64,000 nt of DNA from Streptococcus australis ATCC 700641 (GTDB taxonomy: Bacteria; Bacillota; Bacilli; Lactobacillales; Streptococcaceae), in the NCBI RefSeq assembly GCF_000186465.1, contig NZ_GL636091.1, positions 424,970 to 488,969 of the forward strand. The letters run 5' to 3'. Shown one piece after another: positions 26,793-36,246 of the stretch (position 1 is its first letter; every line of letters starts with the position of its first letter). Position numbers and translations under genes: made by a program. The notes under the pieces are model-generated. The model was given only the letters and a program-made list of their open reading frames with translations, was not told the origin of the DNA and did not search any database.

Positions 26793-27038
26793 ATGAAAAC
26801 AATGAAGAAAATAGCCTTTTATGCGATTCTTCAAGGAATCGTGATCTTTCTCATTACGGGCCTCATCACCCAATTAGTCAGAGGAGATTTCTTTTTCCGT
26901 GGCTTGGCTCCAATATTTGGAGTCTTGGCAACTGTCATGCGTTTTGGAACAGCTAGTCTGATGAAAATCTTGGCCCCAACCCTATATGATGAAGAGGCAA
27001 AACAAGAGAAAACTCCTACCAGGAAAGAAGCGGAATAA
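26793..27038 (+). CDS. Small membrane protein of unknown function
   Basis: An 81-residue protein with two hydrophobic segments (about 6-26 and 36-56) and a charged C-terminal tail (DEEAKQEKTPTRKEAE). I do not recognise a family. AGAGGA lies 12 bases upstream of the first ATG; a second ATG three codons later is equally possible. It sits between the DnaA-box cluster and the aspS promoter and has no terminator of its own that I can see, so some transcripts may run into aspS. Confidence 0.65.
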   Translation: MKTMKKIAFYAILQGIVIFLITGLITQLVRGDFFFRGLAPIFGVLATVMRFGTASLMKILAPTLYDEEAKQEKTPTRKEAE

Positions 27039-27093
27039 AAGAACTGTTTTTTCTGGAAAAATCTCTGGAAAAGCACTTATCTGACAGGCTTTA

Positions 27094-27102
27094 TGGTAAA
27101 AT
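27094..27102 (+). promoter_or_regulatory. Extended -10 promoter for aspS
   Basis: TGGTAAAAT, 36 bases upstream of the aspS ATG; no good -35 element. Confidence 0.5.
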
Positions 27103-27138
27103 AGAAGGAAGAATATTAGTTTGGAGAGTAAAAATACA

Positions 27139-28893
27139 ATGAAACGTTCCATGTATGCTGGGCGTGTTCGAGAGGAACACATTGGACAAGAACTAACCCT
27201 CAAGGGATGGGTGAGTCGACGCCGCGATTTGGGTGGATTGATCTTTATTGATTTGCGGGACCGTGAAGGGATTATGCAATTGGTCATCAATCCAGAAACT
27301 GTCAGTTCGGAAGTCATGGCAACGGCCGAAAGTCTTCGTAGCGAGTATGTGATCGAAGTGACAGGTCAAGTTGCTGCCAGACAGCAAGTCAATGATAAAA
27401 TTGCAACAGGTAAGGTTGAAATGCATGTTTCTTCTTTGACTGTCCTTAATACGGCAAAAACCACGCCATTTGAGATCAAGGACGGCATTGAAGCTAACGA
27501 CGATACCCGTCTACGCTATCGATATTTGGACTTGCGTCGTCCAGAAATGTTGGAAAACTTGAAATTACGTGCCAAGGTAACGCATTCTATCCGTAACTAC
27601 TTGGATGAGTTGGAATTTATTGATGTGGAAACACCATTCCTTTCTAAGTCAACACCAGAAGGGGCGCGTGACTACCTCGTTCCATCTCGTGTTAACAAGG
27701 GTCACTTTTATGCCTTGCCTCAAAGCCCTCAAATCACCAAACAGTTATTGATGAATGCTGGATTTGACCGCTATTATCAAATCGTCAAATGTTTCCGTGA
27801 CGAAGATTTACGTGGAGACCGTCAACCTGAGTTTACACAGGTCGACTTAGAAACCTCTTTCCTGACAGAGCAAGAAATTCAAGATATTACAGAAGGTTTA
27901 ATCGCGCGTGTCATGAAAGAAACCAAGGGGATTGAAGTGACACTTCCTTTCCCACGGATGAAGTACGATGATGCGATGGCTCTTTACGGTTCTGACAAAC
28001 CAGATACTCGTTTTGAGATGCTCTTGACAGACTTGACAGAAGTTGTAAAGTGCGTAGACTTCAAGGTCTTCTCAGAAGCTCCAGCAGTGAAAGCCATTGT
28101 CGTCAAAGGCGCTGCAGATAACTACTCACGTAAAGACATCGATAAGATGACAGAAGTAGCCAAACAATATGGCGCTAAAGGTCTAGCATGGGTCAAGGTG
28201 GCGGATGGTGCTTTGAACGGTCCAGTTGCTAAGTTTTTGACAGATGTGACAACAGAGTTGACAAGTGCTTTACAGTTGGAAGAAAAAGATTTGGTCCTCT
28301 TTGTAGCAGATACATTAGAAGTAGCCAACGCAACACTAGGTGCCCTTCGTTGTAGAATTGCCAAGGAATTGGACCTCATTGACAACAGTCAATTCAACTT
28401 CCTATGGGTGGTAGATTGGCCAATGTTTGAGTGGTCTGAAGAAGAAGACCGTTACATGAGTGCCCACCATCCCTTTACACTTCCGCAAGCAGAGACAGCT
28501 CATGAATTAGAGGGCGATCTTGCCAAGGTACGTGCCATTGCCTATGACATTGTGCTCAATGGTTACGAACTTGGGGGAGGAAGTCTCCGGATTAACCAAA
28601 AAGAATTGCAAGAACGGATGTTTACAGCTCTCGGTTTCTCAAAAGAAGATGCAACAGAGCAATTTGGTTTCTTGCTAGAAGCTATGGATTATGGTTTCCC
28701 TCCACATGGTGGATTGGCTCTTGGTTTGGACCGTTTTGTTATGTTGTTAGCTGGTGAGGAGAATATCCGTGAAGTGATTGCCTTCCCTAAGAACAATAAG
28801 GCAACAGATCCGATGACCCAAGCCCCTTCTACAGTAGCCACTAAACAACTGGAAGAGTTGAGTCTACAAGTGGAAGTCAAAACTGAGGAGTAA
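27139..28893 (+). CDS. aspS: Aspartyl-tRNA synthetase
   Basis: A class II synthetase of the bacterial type with 584 residues: an N-terminal OB-fold anticodon-binding domain ([23 protein letters not shown]), catalytic motif 2 ([20 protein letters not shown]), the bacterial GAD insertion domain (about 300-410) and motif 3 ([13 protein letters not shown] near residue 535). The ATG at 27139 was chosen over a TTG at 27121 because GGAGAG lies between them. A terminator follows. Confidence 0.97.
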   Translation: MKRSMYAGRVREEHIGQELTLKGWVSRRRDLGGLIFIDLRDREGIMQLVINPETVSSEVMATAESLRSEYVIEVTGQVAARQQVNDKIATGKVEMHVSSLTVLNTAKTTPFEIKDGIEANDDTRLRYRYLDLRRPEMLENLKLRAKVTHSIRNYLDELEFIDVETPFLSKSTPEGARDYLVPSRVNKGHFYALPQSPQITKQLLMNAGFDRYYQIVKCFRDEDLRGDRQPEFTQVDLETSFLTEQEIQDITEGLIARVMKETKGIEVTLPFPRMKYDDAMALYGSDKPDTRFEMLLTDLTEVVKCVDFKVFSEAPAVKAIVVKGAADNYSRKDIDKMTEVAKQYGAKGLAWVKVADGALNGPVAKFLTDVTTELTSALQLEEKDLVLFVADTLEVANATLGALRCRIAKELDLIDNSQFNFLWVVDWPMFEWSEEEDRYMSAHHPFTLPQAETAHELEGDLAKVRAIAYDIVLNGYELGGGSLRINQKELQERMFTALGFSKEDATEQFGFLLEAMDYGFPPHGGLALGLDRFVMLLAGEENIREVIAFPKNNKATDPMTQAPSTVATKQLEELSLQVEVKTEE

Positions 28894-28903
28894 GAATAAA
28901 AGC

Positions 28904-28943
28904 GGAAAATCAGCAGAAGTAGCTTCTGAGATTTTCCCTTTAT
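28904..28943 (+). terminator. Intrinsic terminator after aspS
   Basis: GGAAAATC (28904-28911) pairs with GATTTTCC (28930-28937) around an inner AGAAG/CTTCT hairpin, with a T-rich tail. Confidence 0.8.
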
Positions 28944-28963
28944 TTATAAATTGAGAGATAGTC

Positions 28964-29905
28964 ATGAAAAAAACTCGCTTAGGTAAAATCTTACGTTTTT
29001 ATGTGAGAAGAATTGCTTATAATTTTAAATTATTACGGGTCTTAAAAAGTATTTCCCGCGAAAAGTATGATGAAAAGATTTCAGCCTCATTGGTCTATGG
29101 ATTTTTATCTGCGATTGCTGTGAACTTCTTTTTCCAGCCGGGACGTGTCTATTCAAGTGGAGCGACAGGGTTAGCACAGATTGTTTCCGCTCTTAGTGAT
29201 CGATTTTTGGGCTTTACGATTCCTGTTTCCTTGTCATTTTATGCCATCAATCTGCCCTTAATGATTATTGCCTGGTATCAAATTGGTCATAAATTTACCA
29301 TTTTCACCTTTATCACGGTGTCCATGAGTTCCTTCTTTATCCAATTTGTCCCCGAAGTTACTCTCACCAATGACCCTATCATGAACGCCTTGTTTGGGGG
29401 TGTTGTTATGGGGACAGGGATTGGTTTTGCTCTTCGGAATAATATCTCAAGTGGGGGAACCGATATTGTCAGTTTGACCATTCGAAAGCGAACGGGCAAG
29501 AATGTCGGTAAAATTTCTCTCATCGTCAATGGGACCATCATGTTGATAGCAGGGATGACCTTTGGTTGGAAGTATGCCCTCTATTCGATGATTACCATTT
29601 TTGTTTCTAGTCGAGTGACAGATGCCGTCTTTACCAAGCAGAAGCGGATGCAAGCTATGATTGTCACTAGCCAACCGGATAAGATTATTGAGAAAATCCA
29701 TAAGCGATTGCATCGTGGGGCAACCATTATCCACAATGCCGAAGGAACCTATAACCGTCAGGAAAAAGCGGTCTTGCTCACCGTTATTACCCGAGCAGAG
29801 TTTAATGAGTTTAAATTTTTAATGAAAAAAGCGGATCCTCAAGCTTTTATAACAATTTCAGAAAATGTCCATATTATTGGACGCTTTGTCGAAGTAGAAG
29901 ACTAA
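28964..29905 (+). CDS. YitT family membrane protein (DUF161/DUF2179)
   Basis: A 313-residue protein with a basic N-terminus, five or six membrane segments (about 45-230) containing the family's GATGLAQI, GGVVMGTGIGFALRNNISSGGTDI and KNVGKISLIVN segments, and a cytosolic C-terminal DUF2179 domain (GATIIHNAEGTYNRQEKAVLLTVI in overview, ending NVHIIGRFVEVED). The molecular function of YitT proteins is not settled. It sits alone between terminators and is convergent with pulA. Confidence 0.88.
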   Translation: MKKTRLGKILRFYVRRIAYNFKLLRVLKSISREKYDEKISASLVYGFLSAIAVNFFFQPGRVYSSGATGLAQIVSALSDRFLGFTIPVSLSFYAINLPLMIIAWYQIGHKFTIFTFITVSMSSFFIQFVPEVTLTNDPIMNALFGGVVMGTGIGFALRNNISSGGTDIVSLTIRKRTGKNVGKISLIVNGTIMLIAGMTFGWKYALYSMITIFVSSRVTDAVFTKQKRMQAMIVTSQPDKIIEKIHKRLHRGATIIHNAEGTYNRQEKAVLLTVITRAEFNEFKFLMKKADPQAFITISENVHIIGRFVEVED

Positions 29906-29942
29906 AAAAATTCCTGCAAGAACTTCTTGCAGGAATTTTTTT
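29906..29942. terminator. Bidirectional terminator between yitT and pulA
   Basis: Long near-perfect palindrome, AAATTCCTGCAAGAA with TTCTTGCAGGAATTT, flanked by A and T runs. It serves both convergent genes. Confidence 0.92.
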
Positions 29943-31992
29943 ATGCTTGTTCTACCAAGATCCAACCATGGCCTGGAACAGTAAATTCTTCTTGAGAAAG
30001 ATTTTGCTCTTTTCCATAAATATGAGGGTAGGAAATTGCTAATCTAGCAGGCTGTTTGAGTCGATAGGACCATTCTTGATCCCCCAGGTTAACCAAGATA
30101 AGCAGCTTACGCCCGCCTTTCTCGATGCTGTATGAGAAGGTCTTCTCCGAAGTCCAAGTAACTTGACAATAATCTCGAATATCTTGGGCATTCACAAGGC
30201 GGAGGAGCTCTTCCTTTTTACGATAGGCAATCAATTCGCGCAGGAACTGAATGTCTGTCTCGTAAGACATAGAGGAAAGCCAATCTAATTGATTTAGAGC
30301 ATCTGGAAGATTGTAAGTATTCTCTTCTAAGCCCTTGCTGCGATAGAACTCTTGACCAGCATGTAGGAAGGGAACTCCTTGAGCTAAGAGTACGAGATGC
30401 AAGCCGAGTCGAGCTTTAGCCTGACGTACCTCTTCTGAAATGTTTGGGTCTTCAACCTTGAGGTAGTCAAAGAAGGTTGCGTTATCATGGCATTCCACAT
30501 AGTTAATAGCCTGTTGAGGACGCATAAAGTGGGGGGCTCCTTTGAGTCCGACGTTACCAGTCAAAATATTGGCCAAATCATTGGCCTGATAGCGGCTATC
30601 TATACGTCCTTCGCTCAGGATGCTTCGTTTAATGGTATCACGGAAGTTGTCACTAAAGAAGCCATACGGACGAAGTTGACTGGCATTGTATTGATGGGCC
30701 AGAAGTTCAGGATCCAGTCCAGTATCCATCTTCCACCCTTCTCCATAAAGGTAAATGTTGGGGTAAATGGCTGCCAATTCTTCTTGAATTTCCATCATGG
30801 TTTGGCGGTCAAGAATGCCCATCAGGTCAAAGCGGAAACCATCAAAGCCGTAGAGTTGAACCCACTGCTTGACTGACTGCTTGATGTAGTTGCGAACCAT
30901 GGCTCTCTCGCTGGCTACATCGTTCCCACAGAAGGTTCCATTGGTTCGTTGGCGATTCTGGTCATAGCGATAGAAATAGCCTGGGACAATCCGCTCAAAG
31001 GCAAACTCGTCAGAGAGGTAAACATGGTTATAAACCACATCCATGATGAGGCTGAGATCTGCTTCGTGATAGGCATCAATCACTTGTTGCAACTCGATGA
31101 TCCGTTGGTAAGGATCATTTGGCTGGCTACTAAAACTTCCTTCCGGAACATTGTATTGCACAGGGTCATAGCCCCAATTGTAGCCAGCAGTAGGATTTGT
31201 TTCATCTACGCTTCCGAAATCATAGAGGGGCATGAGCTGGACATGAGTAATGCCTAGGGATTTCAAATAGTCAAAGCCAAAGGTCTGGTCATCATGCTTA
31301 GGAGATTCTAAGAGGGCTGTAAATTTTCCAGGATGTTTAAAGCCCGCCTCTTTTTGGACAGAGAAATCACGGACACTCAGTTCATAAATAATGGACTCAG
31401 TCGGATCCAATTGTGTCGTTGATCTCTGAATGGGGCGTTCAATCTTGTGTCGGTCGATGACATAGCTAGCTCCTGAATTGGCTTCAGAAGAAAGAGCATA
31501 AGGATCATGAACGATATGGGTTACACCGTTGACTTGATGTTGGTAGTAGTAAGAGGCTTTTTCCCAATCTCCCTCGAGTTCTAGACGCCAAACTCCTTTT
31601 TCTGTCCGCTCCATCGGGTAGGCAGTTTGGTTAATCAAGAGCTCAACCTCTTGAGAAATGGGAGCCCAGAAGGCAAAGGTCGTTTTTTCTTTTGAGTAAT
31701 GAGCTCCTAAATCCTCTCCATCATAAGCATATAGCTGATCAAAGATGGGTTGGCGGACAATGTCGCGGTAGTGGAGGAGGCAGGTTTCTCCTTTAGCGTT
31801 GGAGAGAGTATAGCTTTGACTCATGTCGATGGGAAGGGGGCTTCGAAGAGTTTTTTCTTCCTCTGTCGGCAAGAGTTCAATCGTTTTCGAACCAGACGTC
31901 AATGTAAAAGGAAGAAAGGCCGTTACGCTCTCTCCTCCTTCCATGCGAATCAAGTCTTGGTCATCTAAATAAGCTGCAAAGTGTGTGGTCAT
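29941..31992 (-). CDS. pulA: Type I pullulanase, cytoplasmic
   Basis: A GH13 debranching enzyme that cleaves alpha-1,6 links in branched maltodextrins or glycogen fragments. The 683-residue protein has no signal peptide. It has an N-terminal CBM48-like domain (FAFWAPISQEVELLI), the type I signature YNWGYDP (about 271-277), the nucleophile region GFRFDLMG (about 385), the acid GEGW (about 418) and VECHDN (about 500). It is the last gene of malA-malR-pulA (8 bases after malR), so branched products are handled with the maltodextrin system. It differs from the large secreted streptococcal pullulanases with LPXTG anchors. Confidence 0.93.
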   Translation of the reverse strand: MTTHFAAYLDDQDLIRMEGGESVTAFLPFTLTSGSKTIELLPTEEEKTLRSPLPIDMSQSYTLSNAKGETCLLHYRDIVRQPIFDQLYAYDGEDLGAHYSKEKTTFAFWAPISQEVELLINQTAYPMERTEKGVWRLELEGDWEKASYYYQHQVNGVTHIVHDPYALSSEANSGASYVIDRHKIERPIQRSTTQLDPTESIIYELSVRDFSVQKEAGFKHPGKFTALLESPKHDDQTFGFDYLKSLGITHVQLMPLYDFGSVDETNPTAGYNWGYDPVQYNVPEGSFSSQPNDPYQRIIELQQVIDAYHEADLSLIMDVVYNHVYLSDEFAFERIVPGYFYRYDQNRQRTNGTFCGNDVASERAMVRNYIKQSVKQWVQLYGFDGFRFDLMGILDRQTMMEIQEELAAIYPNIYLYGEGWKMDTGLDPELLAHQYNASQLRPYGFFSDNFRDTIKRSILSEGRIDSRYQANDLANILTGNVGLKGAPHFMRPQQAINYVECHDNATFFDYLKVEDPNISEEVRQAKARLGLHLVLLAQGVPFLHAGQEFYRSKGLEENTYNLPDALNQLDWLSSMSYETDIQFLRELIAYRKKEELLRLVNAQDIRDYCQVTWTSEKTFSYSIEKGGRKLLILVNLGDQEWSYRLKQPARLAISYPHIYGKEQNLSQEEFTVPGHGWILVEQA

Positions 31993-32000
31993 AGGTTCTC

Positions 32001-32984
32001 CTAAAGTTCAATAATCGAGTGTTCAATGAGCTGTCTGTAGCAAACAGTTTTATTTTCCTTGTTGTCCTTAATAATTTGGAGTAAGGTTCTGACAGATTCG
32101 CGTCCCAATTCAACCGTATTGATATCAATATAGGCGTCAATAGGGATCCGCGGTCGAATGGAGTCGAAGGAAATAATCGGAAGGTCGACTTGTTTGTCGC
32201 TCAGGTATCTCCGAACCCCTTCGGCAACTAGAATATCCGTTGTCATGAGCGCTTCAAGTTCTTCAAAAGGCAGGGTATCCATGATTTGGTAAGAATTTTC
32301 TTCCAGCAAGAAACCAAAGGAGAACTTGACCAATTCCTCACGGAGAGGGATCTGGTGACTGGAAAGAGCTTCTTGGTAGCCCTTGTAGCGGTCTTGAGAA
32401 ACGGCCAGTTCCTTATTTCCTCCAACAAAGGCGATGTGTTGGTATCCTTTCTTGATGAAATATTCGGTCGCATCAAAGGCGGCTTTGACATTGTCATTAT
32501 CGACCAAAGATACAAAAGGAGAAGTTGCTTTTCCTAAAATCAAGAAAGGAAATTTATCTTGAATACAGAAGTCAACCAGAGGATCATTCAATTTGGAATA
32601 GAGGAAGATGAGCCCATCTACCCGCTTACCATAAATCATTTGTTTGAGTTGCTCGAGACGGTGGGTCTCATTGGCCCCTGTACAAATCTGAATGGCATAG
32701 CCATGATCAGAAGCTACCTGACTAATCCCACGGAGGACCGTAGGGAAGAAGGGGTTTTGGAAAAACACATCACTTTCATCAGGCAAAACAAGAGCAATCA
32801 CCTGACTAGACTGGCTCACTAAGCTACGAGCATTAAGGTTTGGATGGTAATCCAGTTCTTTCATGGCAGAACGAACCCGTTCTTTAGTGGCTTCACTGAT
32901 GGTAGATTTATTTTGAATCACTCGTGTAACGGTAGATGGTGCAACGCCAGCATGTTTGGCGACATCTTTGATGGTGACACGCAT
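32001..32984 (-). CDS. malR: Maltose operon repressor MalR (LacI family)
   Basis: A 327-residue LacI/GalR repressor. The helix-turn-helix is MRVTIKDVAKHAGVAPSTVTRVIQNK-like at residues 1-26 with hinge YHPNLNARSLVS, followed by the periplasmic-binding-protein-like effector domain. The ATG is preceded by AGGGAGG on the minus strand. It is 11 bases from malA and 8 from pulA. Its targets are very likely the ACG/CGT-centred palindromes in the malX/malQ divergent promoter region. Confidence 0.93.
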   Translation of the reverse strand: MRVTIKDVAKHAGVAPSTVTRVIQNKSTISEATKERVRSAMKELDYHPNLNARSLVSQSSQVIALVLPDESDVFFQNPFFPTVLRGISQVASDHGYAIQICTGANETHRLEQLKQMIYGKRVDGLIFLYSKLNDPLVDFCIQDKFPFLILGKATSPFVSLVDNDNVKAAFDATEYFIKKGYQHIAFVGGNKELAVSQDRYKGYQEALSSHQIPLREELVKFSFGFLLEENSYQIMDTLPFEELEALMTTDILVAEGVRRYLSDKQVDLPIISFDSIRPRIPIDAYIDINTVELGRESVRTLLQIIKDNKENKTVCYRQLIEHSIIEL

Positions 32985-32995
32985 AAAGGACCTCC

Positions 32996-33808
32996 CTAAG
33001 GTTTGTAATCTGGATCCCGGAAATGAGTCTTATAGAAAGCAAGTGCGAGGAACAAGACAAATAGGATATTTTGGATCAAAATGGTTGTCGTAAAGACTTG
33101 GTGGAATACTAAACTGATCAGGACGCTCGCAAGAATAGGCAATCCAAGACAGTTGAGAGTGAAGTTGAAGCATTCTTTGAAGGTCTTGAGAGAGAAGAGA
33201 CGGGACTTCCGTGTCAAGAAGAGGAAGAAGGAAGCTCCAAATACTAAAATTGCAAAATTCACAGCAGATAAGAAACCTGAGAAGAGGACGAGGAAGAGAC
33301 TAACTGCCAATCGATTGGCTTGGAACCAATCTTTGGAAATGGCTTGGCTTAAAGCATCTTTGTTTTCAAGACTCTTTTGATTGATTGCCTGATAAGGAAT
33401 GCTTGCAAGTTCTTTATTTTCTCTGCTGATCACTAGTTGGGTCTTATCGAAATAGAGGGTTAATTTTTCACCTAATGAAGTCCCTTCGTGATGACCAATG
33501 ATCACATGGCCAGCTTTGTTCTTATGAACTCCAAAATGACTATTATAGACTAGTTCATGCTGTTCAATACGGACATTTTCTTTCAAGTCCTTCATGACAT
33601 CCTCCGTTAAAGGATCAAAGACATCGCTGACGAAGGTAGTTAAGGGGTAGGTCTGGAGTTCCGCATTTTGAACGGCGACAGGAATGAGGGTCAAGGATAG
33701 AAGAAAGAGTGAGGTGAAAATCATTTGGAACCAATTGAGTTGTTTACGGTTCGCAAATGCTTTTCTTACCTGAAAAAGGCTGGAAAAATAATTAAATGGA
33801 TAGGGCAT
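32996..33808 (-). CDS. malA: MalA, DUF1189 membrane protein of the maltodextrin locus
   Basis: A 270-residue protein with one N-terminal membrane helix (about 28-45), an extracytoplasmic domain (about 60-160) and four C-terminal membrane helices (about 165-260). It corresponds to MalA (DUF1189) found next to malR in pneumococci; its biochemical role is not known. First gene of malA-malR-pulA. No clear promoter is visible on the minus strand; the region upstream holds the hairpin at 33871. Confidence 0.82.
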   Translation of the reverse strand: MPYPFNYFSSLFQVRKAFANRKQLNWFQMIFTSLFLLSLTLIPVAVQNAELQTYPLTTFVSDVFDPLTEDVMKDLKENVRIEQHELVYNSHFGVHKNKAGHVIIGHHEGTSLGEKLTLYFDKTQLVISRENKELASIPYQAINQKSLENKDALSQAISKDWFQANRLAVSLFLVLFSGFLSAVNFAILVFGASFFLFLTRKSRLFSLKTFKECFNFTLNCLGLPILASVLISLVFHQVFTTTILIQNILFVLFLALAFYKTHFRDPDYKP

Positions 33809-33870
33809 GAAGTGACCTTTCTAATCTCCGAAATGATGGAGAGCATAACAAGATTTTATCCTTAACCAAA

Positions 33871-33928
33871 GATGGGAGAGAGACCGGTAGCAAATCAATC
33901 AACTTGCTACCCTTGTCCCACTCCCATC
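33871..33928 (-). other. Nested hairpin between malD and malA
   Basis: GATGGGAG (33871-33878) pairs with CTCCCATC (33921-33928), and inside it GGTAGCAA (33886-33893) with TTGCTACC (33904-33911). There is no T run, so an mRNA-stability, processing or attenuation role between malXCD and malA-malR-pulA is more likely than simple termination. Confidence 0.6.
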
Positions 33929-33960
33929 CTTTCCTTAAAGATAAAATTTATGTGACTGGG

Positions 33961-33986
33961 AGAAAAGCACGAGAAGGAGATCTCGT
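33961..33986 (-). terminator. Terminator after malD (minus strand)
   Basis: ACGAGA/TCTCGT six-base-pair stem (33969-33974 with 33981-33986), followed on the minus strand by GCTTTTCT. Confidence 0.55.
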
Positions 33987-34025
33987 CCTTTTCATTATTG
34001 CTGGAAGGTTATAGAAAAGTTTATT

Positions 34026-34868
34026 TTATCCTTTATCCCCACCAGCTGTCAAGCCTGAAACAAAGTTCTTTTGAAGGAAGAAGAACAGCACACAGATTGG
34101 GACTGCAATCAGAATCGCACCTGCCGCAAAGAAGGCAATCTTTTGATTTTTTTGGTCACTGATAAAGGTTTGAAGACCAACCGCTACCGTGTAATTGATT
34201 TCGTCACGAAGCAAGAATTTAGACAAGATGTAGTCTCCAAAAGGTCCCATGAAGGCCCAAAGTGCTTGGACCGCAATCATTGGACGTACCAATGGAAGAA
34301 CGATTTGCCAGAAGCGACGGAAGTGTCCAGCGCCATCCAATTTTGCAGATTCATCAAGTGAAATTGGGACTGTATCGAAGTACCCCTTCATCAACCAAGC
34401 GTTCATTGGAATTCCTCCACCGACATAGAGGAAGATCAGGAACCAGCTGTGGTTCAAGGCGTTCAACATCAAGGCCATAACGAAGAAGGCAGTCAAAGCA
34501 GCCATAGTAGGCACCATTTGGATAATCAAGAAGAAGACCAAACTTTGCTTACGAGCCAAGAAGTTATAGCGGCTGTAAGCATACCCTGCCAAGGTAATGA
34601 TGGATGTTTGAGCAACCATGGTAATAATGGCGATAATCAAGGTGTTGAGATACCAAGTACCATAGAGGGTATCCGTAAAGAGTTTTTGGAAGTTATCAAA
34701 GCTGAGACTGCCACTGAAATCAAGCGTAAAGGCACTGACATTACCAGTTTTGAAGGCTGAAAGAACCGTGATCAACAATGGATAGATGATGATGATGGAA
34801 AGGACAACCAAGTAGAGGTAAGTCAAGAAATGATTAAGGCGGCGTTTAAATTGAACTGAATTTTTCAT
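34026..34868 (-). CDS. malD: Maltodextrin ABC transporter permease MalD (MalG-like)
   Basis: Inner-membrane permease subunit, 280 residues, six membrane helices. The EAA loop is present ([19 protein letters not shown], about residue 187), which docks on the ATPase. The start ATG at 34868 lies one base after the malC stop and follows GGAGG inside malC; the longer reading from 34913 would overlap malC. No malK-type ATPase gene is in the locus, so a shared ATPase such as MsmK is presumably used (known for streptococci; inferred here). Confidence 0.94.
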   Translation of the reverse strand: MKNSVQFKRRLNHFLTYLYLVVLSIIIIYPLLITVLSAFKTGNVSAFTLDFSGSLSFDNFQKLFTDTLYGTWYLNTLIIAIITMVAQTSIITLAGYAYSRYNFLARKQSLVFFLIIQMVPTMAALTAFFVMALMLNALNHSWFLIFLYVGGGIPMNAWLMKGYFDTVPISLDESAKLDGAGHFRRFWQIVLPLVRPMIAVQALWAFMGPFGDYILSKFLLRDEINYTVAVGLQTFISDQKNQKIAFFAAGAILIAVPICVLFFFLQKNFVSGLTAGGDKG

Positions 34869-34869
34869 T

Positions 34870-36165
34870 TTACACATCCTCCATATCAAATGCGTGCAGT
34901 TTCTTGAAGGCAATCATCGAGATCGAGATGACAATCAGAGAGATAATCAACGTAACCGCAGCAGCCATTGAGTATTGAGGTGATGAGTTCGTTGTCAATT
35001 TATAGATCCAAGAAATCAAGATATCTGTCGAACCAGCATTACCACCAACAGATCCAGGTCCACCATCGTTAAAGAGGTAAATAATGGAGAAGTTGTTAAA
35101 GTTGAAGGTGTATTGGCTGATGAGAGTTGGTGCCGCAACCGCCAAAATCATTGGGAAGGTAATGTTGCGGAATTTTTGCCAAGCGTTGGCCCCATCAATA
35201 TAGGCTGCTTCGTAAAGATCGTTTGGAATAGATTGCAAGATTCCGAGTGTCAAGACGTAAATGTAAGGGAAGCCGAGCCAACCTTGCATCATAATCAAAG
35301 CAATCTTCGTCCAAGTAGGATCCGTTTTCCAAGGAATGAGAACCCCATCCAAGAATGGGAAAATCTTCGCAAAGAGCGGAAGAACTTGCGCATTGATGGC
35401 CCCAATACTATCGTTGAACATGTTTGAGAAGGTCAAGATCGTAATGAAGGCAGGAACCGCCCAAGGAAGAAGGAAGATAACACCGAAGATGCGTTTTCCT
35501 TTAATGAATGGTTGATTAGCAATAATAGCCGTTAGGATACCAAGAACGATTTGAAGAGTAGAAGCTGCCAAGGCCCAGATCAAGGTCCAGCCCAATACAG
35601 ATGTAAAGGCAGAACGGAAGGTACTCAAAGTCCACATGTTGGTGAAGTTTTGAAGTCCGATCCAATCAAGGAGCGTAAAGCGAGCTGTATGCTTAAAGTC
35701 GTAGTTGGTAAAGGCAATCATCAAGGTAACCAAAACAGGGAAGATGATTGCAAAGGTCATGGCAATATAAGAAGGGATGATCAAGAGATATGGGAAGCCA
35801 TTTTCATAGATAGTATTCACCATCTCTTTTAGGGTCTTCGGCACTCGAATACCGTTATTAATCCGCTTAGCTACAGTACCCGCATCTTTGATATTCAAGG
35901 CGTAGAACATCAAATAAACGACGGTGATAATTAAGTGGAAGGCACCACGAATCAAGATAAAAAGAGAATTATCTTTTCCACGGACAGTACCGAGGGTAAC
36001 GAGTTTGGACAATTCCTCCAAACCAATACCGAAAAAGTAAGCAAGAAAGACAAGTGTTACACCGAGGAAGATGTATCCTTTTGCTTTCTGTTTGTTATAG
36101 ATTTGTCCCAAACCAGGAATGAGGGATAACCACATTGCCTTTTTTGGATTTTGTTGTGTTTCCAT
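34870..36165 (-). CDS. malC: Maltodextrin ABC transporter permease MalC (MalF-like)
   Basis: Permease subunit of 431 residues. The first 100 residues carry two extra hydrophobic segments ([20 protein letters not shown] and following), as in other Gram-positive MalF-like proteins. The transport core (about 125-430) has six helices and the EAA loop [20 protein letters not shown] (about 320). It pairs with MalD and receives sugar from the lipoprotein MalX. It follows malX after about 80 bases that include a hairpin, likely lowering its expression relative to malX. Confidence 0.94.
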   Translation of the reverse strand: METQQNPKKAMWLSLIPGLGQIYNKQKAKGYIFLGVTLVFLAYFFGIGLEELSKLVTLGTVRGKDNSLFILIRGAFHLIITVVYLMFYALNIKDAGTVAKRINNGIRVPKTLKEMVNTIYENGFPYLLIIPSYIAMTFAIIFPVLVTLMIAFTNYDFKHTARFTLLDWIGLQNFTNMWTLSTFRSAFTSVLGWTLIWALAASTLQIVLGILTAIIANQPFIKGKRIFGVIFLLPWAVPAFITILTFSNMFNDSIGAINAQVLPLFAKIFPFLDGVLIPWKTDPTWTKIALIMMQGWLGFPYIYVLTLGILQSIPNDLYEAAYIDGANAWQKFRNITFPMILAVAAPTLISQYTFNFNNFSIIYLFNDGGPGSVGGNAGSTDILISWIYKLTTNSSPQYSMAAAVTLIISLIVISISMIAFKKLHAFDMEDV

Positions 36166-36211
36166 ATCGACTCCTTATAAGTGAGTGACCAGAGGCCACA
36201 TCACAGCGAAA

Positions 36212-36232
36212 GGCTGGGAAAGACTCCCAGCC
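36212..36232 (-). terminator. Partial terminator or mRNA-end hairpin between malX and malC
   Basis: GGCTGGGA/TCCCAGCC, an eight-base-pair stem with loop AAGAC, has only a weak T tract on the minus strand. It is typical of the read-through hairpin that keeps the binding protein in excess over the permeases. Confidence 0.65.
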
Positions 36233-36246
36233 CCTTGGGAACTGTA

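Noticed and set aside
34071..36129. Several plus-strand ORFs opposite malC and malD
   Set aside because: They are shadows of the minus-strand permease genes with Arg/Gln/His-rich translations and no start signals.
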